From an uncultured Eubacterium sp. (GTDB lineage Bacteria; Bacillota; Clostridia; Lachnospirales; Lachnospiraceae): 38,076 bases of DNA. Below, piece by piece: positions 1 to 6,700 of this stretch. The first letter of the stretch is position 1; the number at the start of each line of letters is the position of its first letter. A program made the translations under genes and the position numbers. The notes beneath the pieces were generated by a model. It did no database searches, was not told where the DNA came from, and saw only the letters and a program-made list of their open reading frames with translations. Location: positions 1 through 38,076 of the forward strand of contig URYE01000018.1 in NCBI GenBank assembly GCA_900551945.1, given 5' to 3'.

Positions 1-1
1 G

Positions 2-391
2 GCTTTCCTTGAGCTTCACCCAACAAAGTATGCTGAAGAACTTGTTAAGAAGATGGAAAAGAGCGGAGCTAAGGCTTACTTAGTAAACACAGGTTGGAAT
101 GGTACAGGTAAGAGAATTTCTATTAAGGATACTCGTGGTATTATTGACGCAATCCTTAACGGAGATATCTTAGGTGCTCCAACAAAGAAGATTCCATTCT
201 TTAACTTTGAAGTTCCAACAGAGCTTAAGGGAGTTGATACAGGTATTCTTGACCCTCGTGATACTTATGCTGATGCTTCTGAATGGGAAACAAAGGCTAA
301 GGATTTAGCTGCAAGATTTACAAAGAACTTTGCTAAGTATGAAGGAAATGATGCTGGTAAGGCATTAGTAAGTGCTGGCCCACAGATTTAA
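2..391 (+). CDS. pckA: Phosphoenolpyruvate carboxykinase (ATP), C-terminal part
   Basis: This is the C-terminal 129 residues of an ATP-type PEP carboxykinase, which interconverts oxaloacetate and PEP with ADP/ATP in the cytoplasm. In many gut Clostridia it works in the CO2-fixing direction. The reading frame is open from base 2, so the gene begins upstream of the window. Visible family signatures are [14 protein letters not shown], the [19 protein letters not shown] stretch (substrate and nucleotide region) and the [23 protein letters not shown] tail. It ends at TAA and is followed 43 bp later by an intrinsic terminator, so it is the last gene of its transcript. The family identification is secure; start and promoter are outside the window. 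Confidence 0.95.
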   Translation, partial: AFLELHPTKYAEELVKKMEKSGAKAYLVNTGWNGTGKRISIKDTRGIIDAILNGDILGAPTKKIPFFNFEVPTELKGVDTGILDPRDTYADASEWETKAKDLAARFTKNFAKYEGNDAGKALVSAGPQI

Positions 392-433
392 TGATATATT
401 AGTATTAATCTGATATAAGTTGTTAAAATATAT

Positions 434-477
434 AGAGGACTGTGTTTGCTTGTAAGGTGAATACAGTTCTCTTTTTG
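434..477 (+). terminator. Intrinsic terminator of pckA
   Basis: AGAGGACTGT (434-443) pairs over 10 bp, with one G-U, with ACAGTTCTCT (463-472) and is followed by a T run at 473-476. It lies directly downstream of pckA. Confidence 0.85.
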
Positions 478-509
478 TTGAATTTATAATTATTTAAGGA
501 GAAAATGTT

Positions 510-899
510 ATGGCTAATAGAATTGAAGATGCTGTTAATAAGAAGATGAGTGGATATAACTGTGCGCAGGCGGTAGCTTGTGCATTTAAGGATTATGTTG
601 ATGTAAGTGAAGATGAGTTAAAAAAGATTACTCAAGGTTTTGCTGTTGGTATGGGAACTATGGAGGGTAGCTGTGGTGCGATAGTTGGTGCAGCAGTTAT
701 ACTTGGTCTTGTCAATGACAATCCTGCTAAGACTTTTAAAGATGTTAAGGGAATTATGAGTCAGTTTAAGGAGAGCAATGGTTCTGTTATTTGTAAGGAG
801 TTAAAGGGGATTGAAACTGGTAAGGTGTTAAGAGAATGTAATGACTGCGTAGGTGACGCAGCTAGAATGTTGCAGGAAATATTAGATAAGGATAAGTAG
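510..899 (+). CDS. C_GCAxxG_C_C family redox protein
   Basis: A 129-residue cytoplasmic protein of the C_GCAxxG_C_C family (probable redox-active or metal-binding proteins, function not established). The conserved cysteines are visible: Cys18 in YNCAQAV, Cys55 in the GMGTMEGSCGAIVGAA segment, Cys95, then the close pair Cys110/Cys113 in RECNDC. A good AAGGAG at 497-502 fixes the ATG start. It stands alone between the pckA terminator and an E150 repeat that starts 55 bp past its stop. Family assignment is firm; the substrate is unknown. Confidence 0.88.
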   Translation: MANRIEDAVNKKMSGYNCAQAVACAFKDYVDVSEDELKKITQGFAVGMGTMEGSCGAIVGAAVILGLVNDNPAKTFKDVKGIMSQFKESNGSVICKELKGIETGKVLRECNDCVGDAARMLQEILDKDK

Positions 900-953
900 T
901 ATAATTGTATATATTTAGAAAGAACAAGGCGGTATGTTTTTTGCATTGATAAT

Positions 954-1103
954 AAGTGTTAAAAACTTCTAAGATAAGCTGGGAAGATATTGTAAACGAA
1001 CGGGTCGAAAAAAATGCAACATTGTGTTGCTTTTTCCTAAATTGAGCGTCCTGCGCAATTTCCCCTGTTTTTTAACAGCTTATCTAAGATGTTCTAAACA
1101 CTT
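954..1103 (+). repeat. E150 dispersed structured element, copy 1
   Basis: A 150-bp element bounded by imperfect 27-bp inverted repeats (AAGTGTT...TAAGATAAGCT at the left, its near-complement at the right end). A second 150-bp copy lies at 26605-26754 on the minus strand. Inside are a GCAACA-TTG-TGTTGC hairpin flanked by A and T runs (about 1014-1034, terminator-like on this strand) and an AAATT...AATTT hairpin with loop GCGTCCTG. The segments CGAACGGG and TTTTTCCTAAATTG are conserved between copies. It starts 55 bp after the stop of the upstream gene. Whether it acts as RNA, as a MITE or as a terminator module is inferred; the repeat and pairing are seen directly. Confidence 0.85.
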
Positions 1104-1203
1104 ATTATATATACAAAAAACATAATGCCTTGTTTTAACTGTAATTACTATATTTTTAATTTGTTTTAATACAATATGTTTTTTGGGGGAGGAAAAAGTG
1201 TAA

Positions 1204-1278
1204 ATGATGAACATATTAGGAAAATTTTGTATTGAAAATAATATAAAGAAGTATTTAAACAATGGACTGTTGCAATAA
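1204..1278 (+). CDS. Possible 24-residue small ORF
   Basis: A GGGGGAGG-type ribosome-binding site (about 1184-1192) precedes ATGATGAAC, opening a 24-codon frame that reads through the left arm of the 1257-1322 inverted repeat and stops at TAA 1276-1278. The peptide (MMNILGKFCIENN... ending in NNGLLQ) has no recognised motif or membrane segment. The strong Shine-Dalgarno-like run is the only real support, and its spacing of about 11 bases is a little long. It may be fortuitous. Confidence 0.25.
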   Translation: MMNILGKFCIENNIKKYLNNGLLQ

Positions 1279-1322
1279 GAGAATTTTTTATAAATTCTCA
1301 TTAAAGTAACAGTCCATTGTTT
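1257..1322 (-). terminator. Inverted repeat ending the kinase-like gene
   Basis: AAACAATGGACTGTT (1257-1271) is perfectly complementary to 1308-1322, with a second AGAATT/AATTCT hairpin nested inside. It begins 1 bp beyond the stop of the minus-strand kinase-like gene. The following T run is weak on either strand, so it is either a poor intrinsic terminator or an RNA-stabilising 3' hairpin. Confidence 0.6.
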
Positions 1323-1323
1323 A

Positions 1324-1923
1324 TTATTTATTGTACAGCATTACTACTTCATCAACTATTTGTTCAAGTGTTAAATCTTCGGTATTGAAGTAGTAGTCGT
1401 ATGTTTTTGGATTGCCCCATTCTTTTGAGGTATGGTATTTGTAGTAGGCTTTTCTTCGTTTGTCATTTTTCTTGATTAAAGAAATTGCTTTGCTTTCTTC
1501 AACATCGTACTTTGCCATTATTCGTTCTATGCGTTGCTCGATTGGAGCTGATATAAATATGCTTAGAACGTCTGCGCCTTCTTCTTTTAGTATCCAGTCA
1601 GCACATCTTCCTATGATTATAGCTGAACCGTTGTTGGCTATGTCTAATATTACATCACGTTGAAGCTTAAAAAGGACTTCTTCCATTGGTTCGCCTTTTG
1701 GGGCGTTGTCATTGCCGTAGTAGTTGCTTTCAAATAAAAAAGGATTGAACTTCTTTTCATCAAACTTATCTAGTGGGCGACCATGTGTTATTCCGCCATG
1801 TCTTATTGCCATAGTAATTAATTCGTTGTCGTAGTATGGAATACTTAGTTGGTCGGCTATTAACTGACCTGCAACGTGTCCACCACTACCAAATTCACGT
1901 CCGATTGTTATAATTTTACTCAT
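1324..1923 (-). CDS. Cytidylate kinase-like family protein
   Basis: A 199-residue P-loop nucleotide kinase of the cytidylate-kinase-like family (Cytidylate_kin2). It starts MSKIITIGREFGSGGH, carrying the GREFGSGG phosphate-binding loop at residues 8-15; IIIGRCADWIL and the IEQRIERIMAKY lid-type region follow. The ATG at 1923 is chosen because GGAGG sits 8 bases before it; the longer frame would begin at a TTG inside that Shine-Dalgarno. The true CMP kinase of these bacteria is a different, longer protein, so the substrate here is open. It is transcribed alone and ends in a strong hairpin. A TATAAT-like -10 lies at 2003-2008 on the minus strand. Confidence 0.85.
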   Translation of the reverse strand: MSKIITIGREFGSGGHVAGQLIADQLSIPYYDNELITMAIRHGGITHGRPLDKFDEKKFNPFLFESNYYGNDNAPKGEPMEEVLFKLQRDVILDIANNGSAIIIGRCADWILKEEGADVLSIFISAPIEQRIERIMAKYDVEESKAISLIKKNDKRRKAYYKYHTSKEWGNPKTYDYYFNTEDLTLEQIVDEVVMLYNK

Positions 1924-2339
1924 AATATGCACCTCCAAATTTCTATAATAGAAAAATCTTTTGGGTTCTGATACTTATAACTATGTATATTAATTTGTAC
2001 ATATTATAGCATGGTTTTACTAAAAATAAAATAAAAATAGTTATTTTTTTATCAAATATGGTGTATTTGTTGTTTTGTATGATTTTAGTATCTAATAGAA
2101 GGACATTGAGGCAAAGAGTTGTGTGGCGAGTTGATTTTATTATTGAACAAAGATATTTGTTGTTGTAATATAAAGTTGTTTTGATGTTGAATTATTGTTT
2201 TGTATAATGTTGATATCTAATTGAAGATTGTTGTGGATAAAATATGAAAAATTATAGTAGAAATATTTGGGAGATATTGGATATAGTAAAATTTTTGTCG
2301 ATATTCGTAAAATATAATAAGAATTGGTAAGTTTGTGTA
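1924..2339. other. AT-rich intergenic stretch with a degenerate repeat
   Basis: No credible gene. It holds the minus-strand -10 of the kinase-like gene (ATTATA at 2003-2008). Two related stretches, about 2067-2108 and 2191-2232, share TTGTTTTGTAT and TATCTAAT blocks in the same order, suggesting a decayed direct repeat. Otherwise nothing is recognisable. Confidence 0.4.
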
Positions 2340-2368
2340 TTGAAATAATTTGTAAAATATAGTACAAT
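2340..2368 (+). promoter_or_regulatory. Promoter of the xpt-pbuX operon
   Basis: TTGAAA (2340-2345), a 17-bp spacer and TACAAT (2363-2368) form a good sigma-A promoter. The resulting leader is about 110 bases. It contains CTGACA (2400-2405) that can pair with either of two TGTCA copies (2436-2440 or 2454-2458). No purine riboswitch aptamer is present in it. Confidence 0.65.
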
Positions 2369-2484
2369 TTACGGATATTATTAGTATTTAATTATAAATC
2401 TGACAGAGTTTATGTTAATATTTTTATAATGCAAATGTCATTTATTATTAAAATGTCAGAATGTAGGCAATGATGGAGGTTATT

Positions 2485-3066
2485 ATGAATTTCTTAGAAG
2501 AAAGAATTTTAAAAGATGGTATTGTAAGGGAAGGAAATGTATTAAAGGTTGATAGTTTTTTAAATCATCAGATGGATATACATTTATTAAATCAGATTGG
2601 TGTTGAGTTTAAGAAGCGTTTTGAAGGTAAGCCAATTAATAAGATTGTTACAATAGAAGCATCTGGAATAGGTATTGCTTGTATAGTTGCTAATCATTTT
2701 GATGTACCTGTAGTATTTGCTAAAAAGAGCAAGAGTATTAATATTGAAGGTGATGTATACGTTGCAGAAGTTGAGTCATTTACACACAAGTGCAAAAATC
2801 AAGTTATAGTATCTAAGAAGTTCTTAGGACCAGAAGACCATGTACTTATTATAGATGATTTCCTTGCAAATGGTTGTGCATTACAAGGTCTTGTATCAAT
2901 AGTTGCACAGTCAGGTGGTACTGTTGAAGGTATTGGTATTGCTATTGAAAAAGGATTTCAGCAGGGTGGAAGAATTATAAGAAATTTAGGATATCAGCTT
3001 GAGTCACTTGCTATAGTTGAAGGCATGGACCCAGCTACTGGTGAAGTATTCTTTCGTGAACAGTAA
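2485..3066 (+). CDS. xpt: Xanthine phosphoribosyltransferase
   Basis: A 193-residue type I phosphoribosyltransferase converting xanthine and PRPP to XMP in the cytoplasm. It matches the B. subtilis Xpt pattern along its length: [12 protein letters not shown] near the N terminus, [21 protein letters not shown], and the PRPP-binding loop [12 protein letters not shown] around residues 119-130. The ATG at 2485 is preceded by GGAGG (2474-2478); two in-frame ATGs at 2470 and 2473 lie at or before that site and are rejected. It is followed 35 bp later by the permease gene, the xpt-pbuX arrangement known from Bacillus. Identification is secure. Confidence 0.95.
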   Translation: MNFLEERILKDGIVREGNVLKVDSFLNHQMDIHLLNQIGVEFKKRFEGKPINKIVTIEASGIGIACIVANHFDVPVVFAKKSKSINIEGDVYVAEVESFTHKCKNQVIVSKKFLGPEDHVLIIDDFLANGCALQGLVSIVAQSGGTVEGIGIAIEKGFQQGGRIIRNLGYQLESLAIVEGMDPATGEVFFREQ

Positions 3067-3101
3067 GTAAAAATTAAAGACATAGACGGGTGGACAAAGT
3101 A

Positions 3102-4469
3102 ATGAGCTTAAAGGATAAGTCACAATCAGACAAAAAGAGTAACAGCGATGTGTTAGTAAGTAATGTATATAACCTTGACGGTAGAGTGCCACTTTCAAGG
3201 GCAATTCCATTCGGTTTACAACATATACTTGCAATGTTTGTTGCTAATATTGCACCGATACTTATAGTTGGCGGTGTATGTAACCTATCAGATAAAGAGC
3301 TTGCTGCACTTATACAAAGTGCTATGCTTATAGCAGGAATTGGAACATTAATTCAGTTATTTCCATTGTTTGGCAAAATTGGTTCAGGGCTTCCAATTGT
3401 AATGGGAATAAGTTTTACGTTTGTATCAATATTGAGTTTTGTCGGCGCACAGTATGGATATGGCGCTATTATGGGAGCTGTGCTTATAGGTGGTTTGGTC
3501 GAAGGTGTACTTGGATTATTTGCTAAGTATTGGATTAAGTTAATTTCACCAATTGTAGCTGCAAGTGTTGTAACAGCCATAGGATTTTCGCTTTTATCAG
3601 TAGGTGCAGAGTCATTTGGTGGTGGAAGTGGAAGTGAAGATTTCGGTTCATTAAAGAACTGGATACTTGGAACATTTACACTTGTGTGCTGTATATTATT
3701 CCATATATTTGCAAAGTCAGTGTATAAGCACCTTTCAGTTTTATTTGGACTTGTAATGGGATATATTATGGCTGTTATAATGGGAATGGTTGATTTTTCT
3801 TCCCTTAGTGGAACGGCTATTATAGCAATTCCTAAGTTAATGCCATTTAAAATGGAATTTAGACCTGATGCAATAGTATCTGTAGTTATGATTTTCCTTG
3901 TATCAGCAACGGAAACTATCGGTGATACATCAGCAATTGCTTCTTCGGGTCTTGGCAGAGATGTAACTTTAAGGGAAACATCGGGTTCACTTGCTTGTGA
4001 CGGTTTTGTAAGTTCGTTATCTTCAATATTTGGCTGTCTTCCTGTTACATCGTTTAGTCAGAATGTAGGTCTTGTAGCTATGACTAAGGTTGTCAATAGA
4101 TTTACTATTGCTATAGGTGCAGTAGTAATGATACTTGCAGGAATATTCCCAATGTTTGGTTCACTTCTTGCAACACTTCCCGATGCAGTACTTGGTGGTT
4201 GTACAATTATGATGTTTGGAACTATTGTTGTAAGTGGTTTGCAAATGATAAGCAATTGTGGTTTTTCACAAAGAAATACAATAATTGCTGCGTTGTCATT
4301 AAGTATCGGTTTAGGATTTACACAGTGTGAGAATTTATTTTCAATATTCCCACAGATAGTAGAAACAATCTTTGCACAGAATTGTGTTGCGGTTGTATTT
4401 CTTGTAAGTATAATACTTAATCTTGTGCTTCCAAAGAATATGGAAATTGAGCATGAGCAGAGTAATTAA
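3102..4469 (+). CDS. pbuX: Xanthine/uracil permease (NCS2 family)
   Basis: A 455-residue polytopic membrane protein of the nucleobase:cation symporter-2 family, probably xanthine uptake given its operon with xpt. Family landmarks are FGLQHILAMFVANIAPILIVGG after a short cytoplasmic N terminus, GSGLPIVMGISFTFV, the ATETIGDTSAIA transport motif and GCLPVTSFSQNVGLVAMTKVV. A GTG at 3090 is in frame, but GGGTGG at 3087-3092 is better placed for the ATG at 3102. A terminator follows at 4531-4612. Xanthine specificity is inferred from the neighbour; uracil cannot be excluded on sequence alone. Confidence 0.9.
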   Translation: MSLKDKSQSDKKSNSDVLVSNVYNLDGRVPLSRAIPFGLQHILAMFVANIAPILIVGGVCNLSDKELAALIQSAMLIAGIGTLIQLFPLFGKIGSGLPIVMGISFTFVSILSFVGAQYGYGAIMGAVLIGGLVEGVLGLFAKYWIKLISPIVAASVVTAIGFSLLSVGAESFGGGSGSEDFGSLKNWILGTFTLVCCILFHIFAKSVYKHLSVLFGLVMGYIMAVIMGMVDFSSLSGTAIIAIPKLMPFKMEFRPDAIVSVVMIFLVSATETIGDTSAIASSGLGRDVTLRETSGSLACDGFVSSLSSIFGCLPVTSFSQNVGLVAMTKVVNRFTIAIGAVVMILAGIFPMFGSLLATLPDAVLGGCTIMMFGTIVVSGLQMISNCGFSQRNTIIAALSLSIGLGFTQCENLFSIFPQIVETIFAQNCVAVVFLVSIILNLVLPKNMEIEHEQSN

Positions 4470-4530
4470 AATTTGATATTATCAACAATTAGGTCTTTAA
4501 TTTCTAGTAGATTTGATGTAAAATTAGTAT

Positions 4531-4612
4531 TAGGCATAAATATTCTCCTTGATGTGTTATTTTGTGGTGATTTAATTATATCGTATGGGAGTGTTTATGC
4601 CTATTCTTTTTT
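4531..4612 (+). terminator. Terminator of xpt-pbuX
   Basis: 4531-4547 pairs over 17 positions (three of them G-U) with 4587-4603, core TAGGCATAAA / TTTATGCCTA, across a loop of about 38 bases. It is followed by TTCTTTTTT. The G-U pairs fit RNA in the plus direction. It closes the gap before the convergent merR gene. Confidence 0.7.
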
Positions 4613-4712
4613 CCGCTATGTTTGTGTGAGAATGGAATTTATTGTTTGTAAAATTGGTGTTAATAAAAATAGTTTTTTTGATGTTAAGTTTTGTATAGGT
4701 TATTTTTCCATA

Positions 4713-4870
4713 CTACATTATTGTTTTGGTAGTTGAAATTTTATTTGTTTGTTGGGGTGTTGGGGGCAAGTTTAGTTTTCGGGTATGGCGCTTAGGTGTT
4801 TTTTTGCGTTTTGGTATTGTTCGGGTAGGGCTTCTACGGGGATATTGGTTACTACGTCTGTTGTGCCTGC
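4713..4870 (-). other. C-rich, G-poor 3' end of the merR transcript
   Basis: On the minus strand the last part of merR and about 60 bases beyond are strongly C-rich and G-poor: 42 C against 12 G over the 120 bases 4741-4860. Codons shift to C- and A-ending forms. No intrinsic terminator is seen downstream on this strand. This composition is what a Rho loading (rut) region looks like; the function is inferred. Confidence 0.35.
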
Positions 4871-5221
4871 TTTTTCGGCTGTTTCGTAGTACCAGCATTT
4901 GTAGTCTAGCATATCTAGTGTTCTTTGAAGTGAAGCCATCTGTTCTTGTAATATGCGTCTTTGTTTTTTGAATAGTTCTAGGCGTTCATGAATTGTGTCA
5001 TCGCCTTGTAGAGTAAGTTCTAAGTATGTTTTTATGTCTTTTATTGACATTCCTGATTTTTTTAAACATTCTATCATTTTTAGCCATTCGATGTCGTTGC
5101 CTTGAAATTTTCTTATTCCACTGGATGAACGTTCTACGAATGGGAGTAAGCCTTCTTTATCGTAGTATCTTAATGTGGAAGCTGGTATATTAAGAAGTTT
5201 TGATATTTCACCAACTGTCAT
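4772..5221 (-). CDS. MerR family transcriptional regulator
   Basis: A 149-residue MerR-type regulator. The N-terminal winged helix MTVGEISKLLNIPASTLRYYDKEGLLPFVERSSSGIRKF is canonical (residues 1-39), followed by DIEWLKMIECLKKSGMSIKDI and a dimerising coiled coil around residues 75-110. Of the few C-terminal cysteines only Cys109 (YKCWYY) stands out, so no metal site is evident. The class resembles aldehyde- or stress-responsive MerR proteins. AAGGAG precedes the ATG. A MerR-type promoter with a 19-bp spacer lies 53 bp upstream, reading away from the gene toward the lysR-like gene. The coding 3' end has unusual C-rich codon use. Confidence 0.9.
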   Translation of the reverse strand: MTVGEISKLLNIPASTLRYYDKEGLLPFVERSSSGIRKFQGNDIEWLKMIECLKKSGMSIKDIKTYLELTLQGDDTIHERLELFKKQRRILQEQMASLQRTLDMLDYKCWYYETAEKAGTTDVVTNIPVEALPEQYQNAKKHLSAIPEN

Positions 5222-5273
5222 AATTTAATCTCCTTTTTATTTTATAAAAATAATATAAATTTTTGTATATATA

Positions 5274-5304
5274 TTGACTTAAAGTGAACTTTAACTTGTA
5301 TTAT
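5274..5304 (+). promoter_or_regulatory. MerR-type promoter/operator with 19-bp spacer
   Basis: TTGACT (5274-5279) and TATTAT (5299-5304) are separated by 19 bp instead of 17. The spacer carries the perfect dyad TTAAAGT-GA-ACTTTAA (5279-5294). This over-long, dyad-filled spacer is the hallmark of promoters activated by MerR proteins through DNA untwisting. It points to the plus strand; the next gene is the lysR-like regulator at 5517. It overlaps the likely divergent merR control region. Confidence 0.8.
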
Positions 5305-5516
5305 ATCTATAGCCTAGTATATCAAAAGGGTAAAAAATATACAAGGGAACGTCAAACATTTTGCATTACGGTAGGTTATGAAACTTTTTTGAATTGCAAA
5401 GTATAGGTTTATGTAAGTTTTCCAAAGGTGTTGTAATAATTATGTGATTATGATAGGGGAAATTTAATTGTATAAAATTGGTTAAGAGTTTTTTGGAATA
5501 AGGAGAGTGTTGTTTG

Positions 5517-6389
5517 ATGGAGTTGCGTGTGCTTAGGTATTTTCAGATGGTTGCAAGGGAGGAGAATATTACAAAGGCGGCGGAGTTGTTGCATGTTACG
5601 CAGCCTACACTTTCAAGGCAACTTATACAGCTTGAAGATGAGCTTGGAACGAAGCTTTTTGAAAGGAAAAATCACAGCATTACCCTTACAGAAGATGGTA
5701 TGTTGTTGAAGAAAAGGTCGCAGGATATTTTGGAACTTGCTTACCAATTAGATAGAGAATTTGCTGATAGGCAAGGAGGAGTTGTAACGGGTAAAGTAGT
5801 TATTGGAAGTGGCGAAACTAAGAATTTTAATGATTTGGCTAAGGTTATAGAAAGCTTTAAAAAGGATAATCCTATGGTTCAGTTTGAAATTTATACTGCT
5901 AATGCTGATGACATTAAGGAACAACTTGAAAAGGGGCTTGCAGATATTGGCATACTTACTGAACCTGTTGATATTTCAAAATATAATTTTATCCGTCTAA
6001 ATAATAAAGAGAACTGGGGAGTTTTTACAAAGCTTAATTCTCCTATAGCTGATAAAGCTTATGTAACTCCAAAAGACCTTGTGGATATTCCGATTATAAT
6101 GGTGAAAAGAGATATTGTTAAAAATGAAATTGAGAGTTGGTTTGGGAATTATTATAAACAACTTAAGGTTGTTGCTACATATAATCTATTAAATAATGCA
6201 GCTATTCTTGCACAAAATAATTTAGGTTCAGTGATGTGTTTTGATGTTGGAGTAACGTATAATGGCCTTAAGTTTATTCCACTAGAGCCAACGATTGAAA
6301 CAGGATGTGTACTTGTATGGAGAAAGAACCAAATATTATCGCCTGCTGTTAGTGAATTTATCAATTCTGTTAGAAAATATATAAAGTAA
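5517..6389 (+). CDS. LysR family transcriptional regulator
   Basis: A 290-residue LysR-type regulator. The N-terminal helix-turn-helix MELRVLRYFQMVAREENITKAAELLHVTQPTLSRQLIQLEDELGTKLFER (residues 1-50) is textbook. A periplasmic-binding-like effector domain begins around residue 90 (GKVVIGSGETKN) and runs to the end. ATG 5517 is chosen because AAGGAG lies at 5500-5505; a TTG one codon earlier is dismissed. It stands downstream of a MerR-type promoter and has no obvious co-transcribed target. The effector is unknown. Confidence 0.92.
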   Translation: MELRVLRYFQMVAREENITKAAELLHVTQPTLSRQLIQLEDELGTKLFERKNHSITLTEDGMLLKKRSQDILELAYQLDREFADRQGGVVTGKVVIGSGETKNFNDLAKVIESFKKDNPMVQFEIYTANADDIKEQLEKGLADIGILTEPVDISKYNFIRLNNKENWGVFTKLNSPIADKAYVTPKDLVDIPIIMVKRDIVKNEIESWFGNYYKQLKVVATYNLLNNAAILAQNNLGSVMCFDVGVTYNGLKFIPLEPTIETGCVLVWRKNQILSPAVSEFINSVRKYIK

Positions 6390-6497
6390 TTAACTTAAAT
6401 TATTATAAATACATTTATGCACAAATTGTATTTTGATAATATCAAGTAGATTGGCAATATTTATTTGATAAGAGTTTATTATTAATAGAAATATATA

Positions 6498-6569
6498 AAA
6501 ACTGGTGTTGAATTTTATAATTAATTAATGAAAAATTTATCATATATTATAAAATACAATACCAGTTTT
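6498..6569. terminator. Long inverted repeat after the lysR-like gene
   Basis: Twenty-four bases at 6498-6521 (AAAACTGGTGTTG...) are complementary, with two exceptions, to 6546-6569 (...ACAATACCAGTTTT), with a 24-base AT loop. The A and T runs at the ends allow termination in either direction. It lies 108 bp past the lysR-like stop. Confidence 0.55.
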
Positions 6570-6592
6570 CATGTTTAATATAACTATCAATA

Positions 6593-6619
6593 TTATCCAT
6601 AGTTTAAGACTATGGATAA
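6593..6619. promoter_or_regulatory. Perfect hairpin upstream of the MetE-like gene
   Basis: TTATCCATAGT (6593-6603) and ACTATGGATAA (6609-6619) form a perfect 11-bp stem with a 5-base loop and no T run. It lies about 80 bp before the methyltransferase start and could be an operator or a 5' leader hairpin. No S-box or T-box features are seen nearby. Confidence 0.45.
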
Positions 6620-6700
6620 CCGTAAGTTTTAAGTATTATACAAAAGCTCAATTTTCAGTTATATTATAGACAAGTTTTAAACAGACAAGGAGATAATATT

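Noticed and set aside
954..1103. E150 as an insertion sequence
   Set aside because: At 150 bp it has no coding capacity, and no convincing target duplication flanks either copy; at most it could be a non-autonomous element.
2369..2484. A purine riboswitch was expected before xpt
   Set aside because: Neither the conserved junction bases nor the two loop sequences of the purine aptamer can be found in the leader.
4473..4736. An 87-codon open frame after pbuX
   Set aside because: No ribosome-binding site, it overlaps the operon terminator, and the composition is that of low-complexity AT/GT sequence.
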